Both the position numbers and the translations under genes were made by a program. Source: Oegoconia quadripuncta (Eukaryota > Arthropoda > Insecta > Lepidoptera > Autostichidae). From it: a DNA stretch of 64,000 nt. Below the pieces are notes generated by a model, which did no database searches, was not told the origin of the DNA, and saw only the letters and a program-made list of their open reading frames with translations. Position 1 is the stretch's first letter, and the number at the start of each line of letters is the position of its first letter. Below, in pieces: positions 28,950 through 39,739 of this stretch. The stretch covers positions 30,756,618 through 30,820,617 of the forward strand of contig OX438747.1 of the NCBI GenBank assembly GCA_949316235.1, written 5' to 3'.

Positions 28950-29535
28950 GATTATCATAATACGCGGTTTGCTACAAGAAGTGAACCTGGCGGCGCTGGT
29001 ATCGCCGAAAATGGCGCGGTGACGTTTACAGTAATGTTTGGTCTGCACATCGAAAATGAATATTCATATTGCTACCAGCCGTCATAGCAGATGGATCACC
29101 AGTGACTGTTACTTATTATCACCGACGCTTTGAAGAATCCGGTCAGTCGTTACAGCAGGAGGTATTATAGATTACTCCGGATGAATGTCACAGATTGCAA
29201 GCGAGGGCCAAGATAGATGGCATGAGGGGCATGCAAATGTTTACCCTTCACTGGTAAGCATTTCAGGTTCCATGATCATTATTGAATCTTATGATTTGTG
29301 TGTGGGTAAATGGTCTGTAATTGCCTCCAGAAAGATTTGTGGTGATCGGGCCCGTGTTCCATCAACGTCAGACCATTACTTCATTCTATTGAATCCCTAG
29401 AGTAATTCTGATATCCTATTCGCATTTAGTAGCTTCCATAATATCGCAATTGCCCGAATCACCCTTTACCACGAGAGGCTGGCACCGTCCCGGGCGCTAT
29501 CAACGCCCGCCCCTTCTCCGACATATAATATAACT
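28950..29535 (-). mobile_element. Non-autonomous DNA element with TGTCGTAGAT/ATCTCCGACA ends, diverged copy
   Basis: ATTATCATAATACGCGGTTTGC...GCTGGTATCGCCGAAAATGGCGCGGTGACG...CACCGACGCTTTGAAGAATCCGG...GACATGAGGGGCATGC-like blocks...CCGACATATAA follow the order of the copy at 58,656-59,263. The left terminus is lost. The open frame at 29,185-29,400 lies inside it and is not a gene. Confidence 0.65.
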
Positions 29536-29944
29536 AGACTGACTATCGCCGAGCGGTTCATGTCCATTGCTTATCATCAAATAAAATGCATTTCTCATAT
29601 ACAACATAATGCATTTTACAGGCTGTTATCGACGCACCGGATGTGTTCATACAGATGGCCTATCACAACAATGAACCATTATCGTGCGCAGAGGCATGGG
29701 CCGAATAATTATTGCTATATTGCGCAACGCGCATCGTTTAGTATAATTTATCATACCAAATTATACGGGTAAAGTCTCTGTAAGACAATGGCTGCGGATT
29801 TATAATCTATCTACATCATATAAGTCACAAACTGTTGAATGTACGCCTCCATCATAAATTACCAAAGCGATCGGTTGGAAGCAGCCTGCATCCAGCGACC
29901 TTCATGAGGTTATCCGTCGCTTTATGAGTGGACGTCCTACGCTG

Positions 29945-30145
29945 CGTCGCGGGTTCGAATCCCGCTAAGGGCATATGTTTGTATGATGAATACAGACATG
30001 TGTTCCCGAGTTATTTATTATTTATTTGTATTTATTTCCAAAAAAAAATGTATTAGTGTAGTTTATCAACCATCTGGTATCCATAGCACAAGCCTACTGT
30101 GGACCTAGATGGCGCTGTGTGTTTGTGCAAAGACATTTATAATTA
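29945..30145 (+). mobile_element. SINE family B, head-truncated (plus)
   Basis: It starts at the B box (GCGGGTTCGAATCCCGCTAAGGG) and continues through CATATGTTTGTATGATGA and CATCTGGTATCC to GACCTAGATGGCGCTGTGTG. The first 40 bp or so of the head are replaced by unrelated sequence. Confidence 0.8.
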
Positions 30146-30252
30146 TTATTATCGTGTAGGGAAGGTTCCCGATAAAATATTTTCAAGATTTTATTTTACC
30201 AATTAATCGGCGTTATTAATATGTAGGTATATACCCCTGCCAAATTACAGCT

Positions 30253-30695
30253 TATTAGTACTAAGGCCCGTATTAATAAATCAATCTCAATAGAAGTCTT
30301 GAGGCTGTATCAATCGGGATGCGTCTTAAGCAGTTGACGCTATCTCAAGCTCCGTGCTAATTTATAAACCAATCTTGAGGTCTACTCAGCTGAGATCACT
30401 TTTCAAGTATTCGCCTCAGCGGCGAATGAATGGTAGTCTTGAGTCTAGTTTATTAATACGCGCCTCTCAAATGAGTACTGCTTGAGTATGCACGTGCTTT
30501 TCAGGTCTCTAGTTAGGTTTATTAATCAACAAGTTTACTTGAGATCGCCAACAAGACTGTTCTCAATCTTGAGAATGGTTTATTAATACGGACCTAAGAG
30601 TCTCTGAGCCAAGCTCTGAGCTGGCAAAACTATTTCTGCCATGTCCGTCTGTCTGTATGTCCGAGGCTTAGCTCAGAGACTCTTAGTACTAGTAA
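30253..30695. mobile_element. Palindromic element split by a Harbinger-type MITE
   Basis: The outer arms ACAGCTTATTAGTACTAA (30,247-30,264) plus GAGTCTCTGAGCCAAGC (30,598 on) pair with GCTTAGCTCAGAGACTC and TTAGTACTAGTAAGCTGT (30,667-30,700). Between the two halves of the left arm sits a 330-bp MITE (30,265-30,594) with termini GGCCCGTATTAATAAA and TTTATTAATACGGACC and a 3-bp TAA duplication (30,262-30,264 and 30,595-30,597), the target size of PIF/Harbinger elements. Confidence 0.8.
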
Positions 30696-30697
30696 GC

Positions 30698-30805
30698 TGT
30701 ATTGAAAACGTTATATTTCAGGGTTCCGGAGTCGACAAGGATCCTTTATAGAAGGGTTCCTTAATCAGGGAACCCAGAAATATAATGTTTTCAATTTATA
30801 ATGTT
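30698..30805. repeat. Hairpin with ATTGAAAACGTTATATTTC arms
   Basis: ATTGAAAACGTTATATTTCAGGGTTCC (30,701-30,727) pairs with GGAACCCAGAAATATAATGTTTTCAAT (30,770-30,796), leaving a 40-base loop that contains GTCGACAAGGATCC. It directly follows the palindrome above. Confidence 0.7.
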
Positions 30806-31002
30806 ACCTTATGAAATAATTGACTGTTGAATCTTTTATTCAATAAATAATGTACTGTATCAGTGGGGGAAAACCAACAATGGCATTGTAACACAGTTAT
30901 TATTATTAGTATTAAATTCTTTATTGCATAGAAAAATAAAATACAAAGAACATTTAACATGGATGTTTTTTTTTTATTATTAATGATGAACAGTTTATAA
31001 AA

Positions 31003-31202
31003 TACTAGCTTTCGGCCCGCGGCTTGGCCTGCGTGGAATAACTTTATCGCGAAAATTTGTTTATCCCGCGGGAACTACTCACTTTATCGGGATAAAAAAT
31101 ATCCTATGTATCCAGGGTATATCTACATACCAAATTTTATCCAAATCCGATTAAGCAACAAACAAGCAATCCATACTTTCGCATTTATAATTTTGGTTAG
31201 AT
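31003..31202 (+). repeat. CCCGCGGCTTGGCCTGCGTGG interspersed repeat
   Basis: ACTAGCTTTCGGCCCGCGGCTTGGCC...GGGATAAAAAATATCCTATG...CCAAATTTTATCCAAATCCG...TTTCGCATTTATAATTTT is a block order I know from many moth and butterfly genomes as a common interspersed repeat. A worn fragment with CCCCGCGACTTGGTCCGCGTGG lies at about 35,866-35,890. Its class is not decided here. Confidence 0.6.
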
Positions 31203-31479
31203 AATGTATACTCCGATAAAATATCATAACATAATGGTAACAAACACATATGGTTTTTAAATAAACTGGCTATTAATTATTTGCGCGTGTCGACCACATA
31301 ACAGTTGATAAAGTATGGCCTTGTAGTTTAATTTAATTTTATGAAATGTATACAATATAACACGACTGGGAAAAGTTGCGCATGTAATTTAGACCTTGTC
31401 CAGATGCCGCGGCATGCGCATCGATGCTCATAGAAGAATAATAAATAATACTACGTACATATGTACATTCTGACACAGA

Positions 31480-31560
31480 TAGGGCTTCGTATTCGAATAT
31501 TCGTTTTATTCGAATATTCGTTTTATTCGAATATTCGCCCCATTTACCTTTTCGAATATG
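31480..31560. repeat. TTCGAATATTCG-rich palindromic stretch
   Basis: ATTCGAATATTCGTTTTATTCG is repeated three times at 31,491-31,538, with further TATTCGAATA words at 31,590-31,605 and 32,165-32,185. These words flank the SINE B at 31,680-31,950, which suggests the SINE landed in an older CGAATA-rich element spanning about 31,480-32,230. Confidence 0.55.
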
Positions 31561-31679
31561 ACTTAAGAGTAGTATGCGAATTTTTCGAACTATTCGAATA
31601 TTAACTAAACTTTAATAATAAAATAAATATAACCGTGAATTGAACAAAGTAACGCCAAATTAAATTCTCATACATTATA

Positions 31680-31952
31680 AATAAATAAATAAGACATACA
31701 CACAGCGCCATCTAGTTCCACAGTAAGCAACTATATGCGTGTGTTGTGGATACCAGATGGTTGATTATAATACATAAATACATTTTTTTTTTGTAAATAA
31801 ATATCTACTTATTATAAATGAAAACATCCATAACTCGGGTACACAATGTCCGTATTCATCACACAAACATATGCCCCTAGCGGGATTCGAACCCGCAACC
31901 TTTTGGTATAGTGGTCAGAGTTGCTAACCATTACACCAAACAGGTCGTCATA
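31680..31952 (-). mobile_element. SINE family B, full length (minus)
   Basis: Runs from ATACACACAGCGCCATCTAG through TATGCCCCTAGCGGGATTCG (B box) to ACCAAACAGGTCGTC. Well preserved. Confidence 0.9.
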
Positions 31953-32239
31953 CATACATAATTATATTATATTATTTGTTACTAAAATATTATGTATTTT
32001 CCTGGTCAAACATAGTCTGATTATTTATTAAAGCTAATAATCATTTTATAAAAACCTATCAATGTTACTTTGATGTCTGTGAACTTTATAAAATTTACGA
32101 ATTATGTGCTATATTTACTTATTTTGTTTTTTTGAATAGAAAATATTCGAAAACTTCGTCATATTCGAATAATTCGAATAGTAGCGATTGAACTATAATA
32201 GTAAAATTGGGCGAATATTACAAGTCCTAGACACAGATA

Positions 32240-33300
32240 TACCTTTACAGGCCCCGCTTAATATTGTAGGCCTGTTAGAGATAAGGACAGATGTACTACC
32301 AAGGCAACAATATTGTAATATCCACCTCTGTACCACAGTTCTACAATAAATGATATCGATGCTAATATAAATTAAGGCCCGTTTTACAAAATGTTACTCA
32401 AGCAGAGATTTCCGCTTGAGGACAGCTAAACAGGGAAAGCTTTATGTAACTTGTATAGCGGCGGCTTTTTGGCGGGTTCTCGGCGAGTGAAGTAGCATTT
32501 TTTGTTTATAATTCTTATAATTTGTGAATTCTGTCTTTTGAAGCTTATTAATGGCAGAATATTGTGCAGCATAAGTTAGTGATGGTGTACAAGTGAAGGG
32601 AAGTGCAAATTAAAGTGCGTAACGGAGCTTTCGCGTTCCCACAAGAAGCCGCCAAAATCTTTTGTAAAGCATTCTGCCACTTTACTGAAGAATGACTTGA
32701 CCGTGACTAGACTCTGTATACGCCAAGTATACGACGAATTACTTGTTTTGACTGAGACTGCCTTATAAACTGAAGAAATAAGAGAAATAAGACATGGCTA
32801 TACAGCCAAAATCTATCAAGATCTAAGCACATACGGGGTTAGATCCCTTTGCCTTCTCCGAGAGGAGTGAATAGAACGAAAAAAAAAAATTGTATAGCGG
32901 CATCTCTACGGTACGCAGATCTACGCTTAAGCATCTTACGGCACCTTCCAGGAAGTTATACATCCGCTTGTAAATATTGACGCGCACCTAGAATTAAGCG
33001 GTGGTCACAGATTGTCTAGTCTTACAGTGGCCTAGTCACCATTGGTCAACATTACGACCCAATATAATGACTACGTGTTGAATGATTTAATAACTAGTGC
33101 GTATACACTAAGACTGAATGTTTGTAATGTTTTAATGTAATTACATTTCAACGTGACATAAGGGTTCTTGTGCGGTTATACACCACGAATAATGAGCCAT
33201 CTTATCAAAATGCTTTTCATTAATAAAATATCAGTGTCATTTATTTTAAAGAAAATCATGCAGTTACCACAGAGTTATCATGCACGTCTAGCATAGAATA
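32240..33300. other. Unassigned, possible MITE debris
   Basis: No gene is seen. AGGCCCGTTTTACAAAATG at about 32,374 resembles a MITE terminus. TTGTATAGCGGC occurs twice (32,450 and 32,890) but no complete element could be closed. Confidence 0.35.
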
Positions 33301-33530
33301 GAATACATTTATTGGCAATGATTAGGGTAAGTAAAATAGTATAAATTGTATCACCTAAATCAGCCATATACAATAGCATGCAATTATAGCCTGTCCTTCA
33401 CTAAACAATAAAAATACAAATCAATTTACACAATTAGCATGTCCTTCTTGATTAAGTTAATTTTCTAGTTAATTAATTCACAATTTAGAGAAATAACGTC
33501 TTAACAATTTATTACAGTTTAATTAAAATA
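33296..33530 (-). mobile_element. LINE 3' UTR-like segment, (TAGAA)n tail (minus)
   Basis: AGAATAGAATACATTTATTGGC is the reversed tail of a LINE or similar retroposon. A comparable AGAATAGAATAGAATATG start is at 59,342. No coding part is left. Confidence 0.45.
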
Positions 33531-33894
33531 TGTCTGCATATGTTTTTATGTTTGCATCTAAAGAGTTAGTCTATTACAGTACTTCAACTCATCAAAAGAG
33601 ATTGCATTAGTCCCTTAAATGCGTTCTAATCAACACAATGCAAATAAAGCGTGCTCCAAAGGGTTAAATTTTAAAACCATTTTTTGTCGGTAAATACTGG
33701 ACCGATTGTTTTAATACTTTGCTTATTGGTCAAAAATACCCTAATAAAAGTGTCGTAATCGTCTATGTCTTTAGGCTGAAAACACGTTGTATAAGTCTCT
33801 AACTATATCTAATACTACTACGCTTACTATAATGTGGAGAAAATAAACGATTATATTTATAATAGTGACCTAAGTGACAGAACAGTAATGGCAT

Positions 33895-34262
33895 GTCATG
33901 CTTTTTGTGTGCCCATTCGTAAGCCGGGTCTTGCGCCCCAAAAATAACAAAACAAGCGAACAAAACATGATTGATGAACATGTTAGCAAAACACTGCAGT
34001 GTCCTGCGACTTTTAAACAGAAACAAAGAAATGTATACTTAATATGGAAAACGAAACAAACAAGCCGTCTTCACTGTTCGCAAGCAAAGATGAAATGAAA
34101 AATACGCTCCCGCAGGCGAACGCGGGGATGTTTTACGTCCGCCTCGGATAACTTGTTGGCTTGTTTTTGCTAACAAAACAGGCCACGCCCATATTTGGTT
34201 AGAATAACATGTTAGGTGTTAGAAAAACATAAAAACACGTCGCACAAGATCCGGCTTTACTC
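33895..34262. mobile_element. Non-autonomous element with CCGGGTCTTGCGCCCC / GACCCGG ends
   Basis: AAGCCGGGTCTTGCGCCCC AAAAATAACAAAACAAGCG at 33,919-33,957 is the inverse of TGTTTTGTTATTTTTTGGAGCAGAAGACCCGG at 59,829-59,860. The inner blocks (CTCGGATAAC, GGCCACGCCCATATTTGG, GAATAACATGTTAGGTGTTA) are shared in both copies (34,090-34,230 and 59,620-59,760). This is an inverted-repeat DNA element in two damaged copies. Confidence 0.6.
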
Positions 34263-36200
34263 AGAAAAGGTTAGACTTAGGGTAAATTTCAGAACGTGCC
34301 AAGAGAAACGATTCGCTCCTGAAATATTACAATTAATCTGGTTCAAAACGTTGTTTCCATATTAACATTGTGGACATGGTTCTTGTAAAGATTATCTTTA
34401 TGTTCACGTTCATAGCATGCTAATTGAATCTAACAAACTGTATTTTGACATTACTTTGTCCAGTCGCCATGTGTCATCCATGTCTGTCAACACAATTTTA
34501 CAGCGACTGAAAGGCATTCATTGTATTACGTAGCTGCCCACATTAGAACCTGGGATAGCGGGAAGTGCGATGAGCTGGGGTGCGGTGAGCGGAAAACTTT
34601 GTGTACTACACACAGAAGTATAAAGAATTGGAACATAGCCAGAGCGATATTCCAAGAAAATCTTTTTTTGATTAAATGGTAAATAATAAAATTTTCTTTG
34701 TTTTGAGCAGGGAAAAATACATGTTGCCGTATCGTAAACGTTCTTGATTAATTTATAGTTCAAACCCCGATATTTTTTACGTCAGTCGATAATAAAAATA
34801 TACAAAGCCAGAGAAGTTTTTATTTTACGGCTTGTAGGTTTATGCAACTGTCTCACTACATACTTTTTCAATAAACAACACAAAGGAAACGTGATTTTCG
34901 GCGACCGCGCGTACGCTAAGTGGGATGGTTAATTGCAACTCACGCTTGTAATAGTAAAACGCAACGCAGTCGGATATTCTACCTGTATTGTTTGTTATCC
35001 AATTCCAATTGAACTAAAAAGAAAATTCGTATACAGGGTTACGTTTTATTCTACCCCATAGTGAATATTCATGAGAGCCAAACTGTTCGGTCTGTTTGCA
35101 TTCGTTGTGTTGCGCAAGTAGTTTTTCAGTCTCCTTAGACTTGAAAAAGTCTGCGGATATGTTGAATAAGCGTGTTAATATTTCAATGCATATTATGTAA
35201 TATTTTGAACCTTTCGGGGGTGGGAGAGGGGTAAGGTGTTCAACCTCCGAAACCCCCTGGCTGTGAATTGTAGACTTTTATCTCGTGCACCCGCAGAGAG
35301 ACTGTACCTACCTATAGCGACGTGTGATGTGACCCCTCAGGCGCACAGTCTTTCATATTTAAGATTTCGGAATCCTGAGTTTATGCGCTATGTATATCTA
35401 AGTGAAATAAACAGTTTACGGGGGTTACCCTATGAAATCATAGTTGACGATGTTGCCAGTCAAGTAAATAATATAATATCTCATAAATAAAGCCATAACT
35501 GGTACAAACAAGAACGTCAAGATGTGGTTTGGTTTGAATTCTGATGATGGGACAAGGAGAAGGATGGTGGAAATGTAGCGTGTTTTTTTAGTTTTTTAAA
35601 CTACATATTATTTTATGGATTATGTCAGGCACTGGCTTTAAAACTCGCGAGTCGTGCCGCTCTTCACGCTAGTAGAGGCCTAAACTCAAGGTCGCGAGCA
35701 TATACAAAGTTATGTTATGTGTACATTGCAGATCTAGTAATGTATTACAGATACATATAGGCATACAAATTGATAAGATAAAAGATAGCTATTTGTCGAC
35801 TGTTTCACATTTAGAAGAGAACTCATCTGAATTTCAAATATATTATATACGTATCTATTAGGTTTCCCCGCGACTTGGTCCGCGTGGATCTGTACTAAAA
35901 ACTGGTTTACCCATATTTCAAGGATTTCGTTGTTTTTAGAAAGAATTACTGAAAAATTCTGAAACACATGTTCTTTTTATTTCCACGGGAGTCCACATAC
36001 CTATTTTTTTTTTAAGTCATTGGTTCCGCAGACATTGACTATTTCTCCCCCCTTTAAGTGGAATGGAAAATCAAAATAATGCGCCTCTCCGTAAACTGAA
36101 CAATACACCTGAATTTCATCAAGATCGGTTCACGCATTTGAGCTGTGCGATCATCTCTGGGTTAATCAGCCAGGACTGTGTACCGAATTTCATCCAAATC
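34263..36200. other. Largely unassigned stretch
   Basis: No gene could be identified. A GTG-initiated frame of 84 codons at 35,236-35,490 (FNLRNPLAVNCRLLSRAPAE...) is followed by AATAAA but has no recognisable domain or splice context. A worn CCCCGCGACTTGG repeat lies at about 35,866, and TTTCATCCAAATCCG at about 36,187. Confidence 0.35.
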
Positions 36201-36214
36201 CGTTCACCGGCCTC

Positions 36215-36288
36215 CGTTCGGTCTCATCTTCACTTAACATCAGGTTTGAAGTCAAGTGGTAACCTGTTGTGCATTAAAAAAAAAACAA
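36215..36288 (+). mobile_element. SINE family A tail fragment (plus)
   Basis: TCTCATCTTCACTTAACATCAGG...CAAGTGG...GTTGTGCATTAAAAAAAAAA is the last 70 bp of family A. The join to the preceding sequence is abrupt. Confidence 0.75.
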
Positions 36289-36764
36289 GCAACATTTCTT
36301 TTAGTCTGTGCTCGTCACTTATAAAAGTGCAAGAAAAAATTACAATATTGATTATTAATGAGTTTTACGAATAATATATTATGTTTATAATATACATGTT
36401 TTTGGTCAATTTTTTGTGGTGATGCAATTTATTACACCGTATATCAACATTTGATACGACAGTTCGCGAACGAAGGCGGTGTATGACTGAGTTCCCATTG
36501 GTTCCAAACTCCCGTTTTTACACCAATGAAGAGGCGCCATTTTGATTATTTTAACGACCCGGTTCATACGCAGTAATATAGGTATAATGCACAAATGTCA
36601 TTAGAAGTGAATGTTCGAATGAAACAGCTATCCCCCCATCTCCTTTACACAACATCTATAAAGGTTATGGTTTACAAAATCAACTATTACAATATATTAG
36701 AATGTCTATGAGGGCCACAGACCATGTATACCGGGGCACTCAACTATAGCGTTTAGATATCATG

Positions 36765-38470
36765 AAAATGAAAATGAAAACTTTATTGTGTGTGGAATTT
36801 GGGTTATACATTTGCAGCTGTCTTTGCTTAATATTTTAGTTACGCCAAACCTTACCTTTTCAAGTGTACACACATTGACATTTTTTTTTACAAAAAATTA
36901 ACATATTCAATTTACTATCTAAATATCATGCTTTACAATACATACTACATATAACGTTAAATAATTTAATCAGGTCATAGAAAGGTTAAAGCAATGTCAA
37001 AAATCATGTCAATGTAATTTCAATATAATTTAATTCCTTGATGTCCATAAATATAATTTAATTTATTTTACGCTCTATTTTTTCCCTAACTCTATAAAAA
37101 CATTTATCAATCAGCCATTTTTTGTCAACCTTTTAAATACATTAATTTTCATGTTCTTGAAAGAGTCCGGTAAATTAATAAATATGTCAATACACATAAC
37201 GAAACAATATTTTGATACCAATGTCAATCGTACAGGAGGTTTTTGCTTAAAAAAATATTTATATTTGTGGATAAATAAACATACCTCAAGTATACAGGGC
37301 GTCCCAAAGTTATGGGACATGAAGGGGAAGTACCTTAAATATCGTAGATAGTGAATTTTGCTCAAAGAAGACTTTATGTTATTTTTAAAAGTTAGTAATT
37401 CTGCATTCATAGATTTTCTAAAAATTACTTGCTTCGGCTGGGAATCGAACCGACTTAAATGTGAAAAAAAAAACACCCTACTTTTATGATGCCAATCGAA
37501 AGAATAGCTAAAAAATAATAACTCTGCCTAAGTAACATAGTATTTTAAAAGAAAGGAACAACATAAAATGATTGAGTCAAATTTCAAGAAAGTTATTTAT
37601 TGCCGACGACGTTCGAAAAGTAGCGATATTATCATTCCAAAGATAGCATTGATTATTCGTAAATAAGTACCCACTTCATAAAATAGGTACTAACATAGTT
37701 TTCCTTATTATAAGTGCACGTGTAGATGAAATGATAAAACTTGTATTTCAATACGTCCTCTGTAAGCTAGACAGAAGGCAAATTAAAAACAAAAATAAAT
37801 AATTTATAATTTGAAAATGGAACAGTTTATGACAGCGTTTGTTTGAATGCATACTTTTTAAGATATTTTAAAAAGAAGTGATATTTTTAAATGTTGTTCT
37901 TAAATTTGAAAATGGAACAGTATGTGCGAGCGTTTGTTTTTCGGATATTGATCTGTTTAGTCTCAATTCACTTACACAAGTGTTATTGTTTTTTATTTGA
38001 TTAAAATGATTAATTTCACGTTGTTCCTTTCTTTTAAAATACTATGTTACTTAGGCAGAGTTATTATTTTTTAGCTATTCTTTCGATTGGCATCATAAAA
38101 GTAGGGTGTTTTTTTTTTCACATTTAAGTCGGTTCGATTCCCAGCCGAAGCAAGTAATTTTTAGAAAATCTATGAATGCAGAATTACTAACTTTTAAAAA
38201 TAACATAAAGTCTTCTTTGAGCAAAATTCACTATCTACGATATTTAAGGTACTTCCCCTTCATGTCCCATAACTTTGGGACGCCCTGTATACCAACGAGG
38301 AACTGGTAGAATATTATATTTTCTGAAATACGGGCGACATGAATCTGTTTGGTCAAGTCTAAAAATAGCCCTTATACATGGTTTTTGAATTAAAAATAAA
38401 TGTTCAATATGCGTAGAGTTTCCCCAGATCACAATACCATGACGAAGAGCAGAATCCACATAGCCATTGT
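36765..38470 (-). pseudogene. LINE RT C terminus split by a 1-kb inverted-repeat element
   Basis: In transcription order, a minus-strand frame at 38,470-38,295 reads YNGYVDSALRHGIVIWGNS, LIQKPCIRAIFRL and CRPYFRKYNILPVPRWY, the thumb end of a non-LTR RT. After the insert it resumes at 37,290-37,110 with EVCLFIHKYKYFF, VRLTLVSKYCFVM and NLPDSFKNMKINVFKRLTKNG. The 3' UTR follows to 36,768, where GAAAATGAAAATGAAAAC marks the reversed tail. The two halves fit directly once the insert is left out. Confidence 0.8.
37291..38291. mobile_element. 1-kb DNA element with ~270-bp terminal inverted repeats, TA target
   Basis: Left TATACAGGGCGTCCCAAAG (37,291 on) is mirrored by CTTTGGGACGCCCTGTATA ending at 38,291, and the arms stay nearly identical inward to GGAACAAC (37,556) and GTTGTTCC (38,031). 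The TACAGGG(C/T)GTCCCA terminus and the TA duplication fit the Tc1/mariner superfamily. The centre (about 450 bp) has no transposase; it holds two copies of TTTGAAAATGGAACAGT (37,811 and 37,904). Frames reading FDSQPKQVIFRKSMNAEL are only the arm sequence. Confidence 0.88.
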
Positions 38471-38476
38471 AGGCAG

Positions 38477-38745
38477 CACCACCAACATCATCACCAACAG
38501 CCTTAATATCCCCACTGTTGGGCCACACCCTCCTCTCACTGGGAGAGGGTATGGACCATAATCAACCACGCGGGCCCAGTGCGGTGGGGTGGATTGGGTT
38601 CAGACTAGTGGTCACCAACTTGGCTTAACAACTTGAAAACAACCGGGATCGACTATTTAACGTGCCCTCCGAAGCACGGCAGCACTCCTATTAAAATGCC
38701 ACTAGTGCCAGACATTGCTAACTTTGCTAATCAAAACGACTAGCG
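38477..38745 (-). mobile_element. Lepidopteran SINE with CCCACTGTTGGGCC body (minus)
   Basis: CATCATCACCAACAGCC...CCCCACTGTTGGGCCACACC...CTCTCACTGGGAGAGGG...ATAATCAACCACGCGGGCCC, then the reversed tRNA-like part (GACTATTTAACGTGCCCTCCGAAGCAC). It is the same general SINE type as the plus-strand copy at 47,407 but in the opposite direction, and abuts the LINE fragment. Confidence 0.75.
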
Positions 38746-39137
38746 AATGCGACGGCGCGCCACGAGTGCTCTAAGCGTAGTATGCATGCAAGTGAATACG
38801 GTGGGCGAATAGCCTTTTCCTTTACAAACTTACTGATAAAGAAATGCTTAGGCCCTATTATTATTTCCGATAGATTTAAAATTATATTCAATAAACGATA
38901 TCATATATCTTACGTTGAAATAAATGTTTGCAGATTGAAGTTTAGTTATCACAAGGTATAGGGAGGGTCCCTAATTAATTAAAATTATTAACTGGACGAC
39001 AATTTAAAATCAAATTGCATGAATCAACAAATGCTATTCAATTGAGGGAAACCTACCACTTGTTTAAATACCTATAACGGACAATATCCCTTTTCTGACT
39101 TCGACACAGCATTGACAATTAATTACTTTTATATTGC

Positions 39138-39452
39138 TTTTTTTTTCTTTTTTTATGCACGACGGGTTCGTACTTGACCTCAATCACGCCTAATGTTAAG
39201 TGAAGATGAGGTCGAAGGTGGAAGCGTACTGACCCGGAAACCCCAACACATTTGGGGGACTGGCTATATTATTTCTGACAACCGGAACACAACAATGCTA
39301 TTAACATCACTGCTTGGCGGCAGATTTAGCTAAGATGGTGGTAGCTAGCCAGGCGGACATTTAAAATGCCCTACCACCAACCAAACAGAGTACTTAAACA
39401 TGTACCCCGCTGGGGATGGGAATGTTGTTTACATTGAGCAACAGAGGCGGTT
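39138..39452 (-). mobile_element. SINE family A lacking its B box (minus)
   Basis: All body blocks are present, but between GTACCCCGCTGGGGATGGG and AATGTTGTTTACATTGAGC about 30 bp holding the reversed B box and part of the head are deleted, so the copy cannot drive its own RNA polymerase III transcription. Confidence 0.88.
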
Positions 39453-39739
39453 ACAATTGTGTCAACATAAATTATTTTAAGTAGTTATTTTAACCTACCT
39501 AACGCTAACCTAATTTAATAAATATTTGCACGCTAGATTTTAAGTAGACTTTGAATGGGACTTCTGTTAATCATCCTATGTTATACCCAAAATCAAGCAA
39601 ATAAATTATTCCATTTCAGGTAAAGATGGCTCGGTACATCCGTGACCTGTTAAGGTTATGTGGATGTTCATCGGTTTTTATGACCATGCATGACATTCAG
39701 TCGTTTTCATTATCTACACTTGCGGGGAAAATATAGCGA

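Noticed and set aside
29185..29400. 71-codon plus-strand frame
   Set aside because: Falls entirely in a copy of the TGTCGTAGAT-type DNA element, and the corresponding frame is not kept in the other copies.
37111..37476. 121-codon minus-strand frame and its mirror at 38,106-38,309
   Set aside because: The shared part is the inverted-repeat arm of the 1-kb TA element fused to a LINE C terminus; it is not a single gene.
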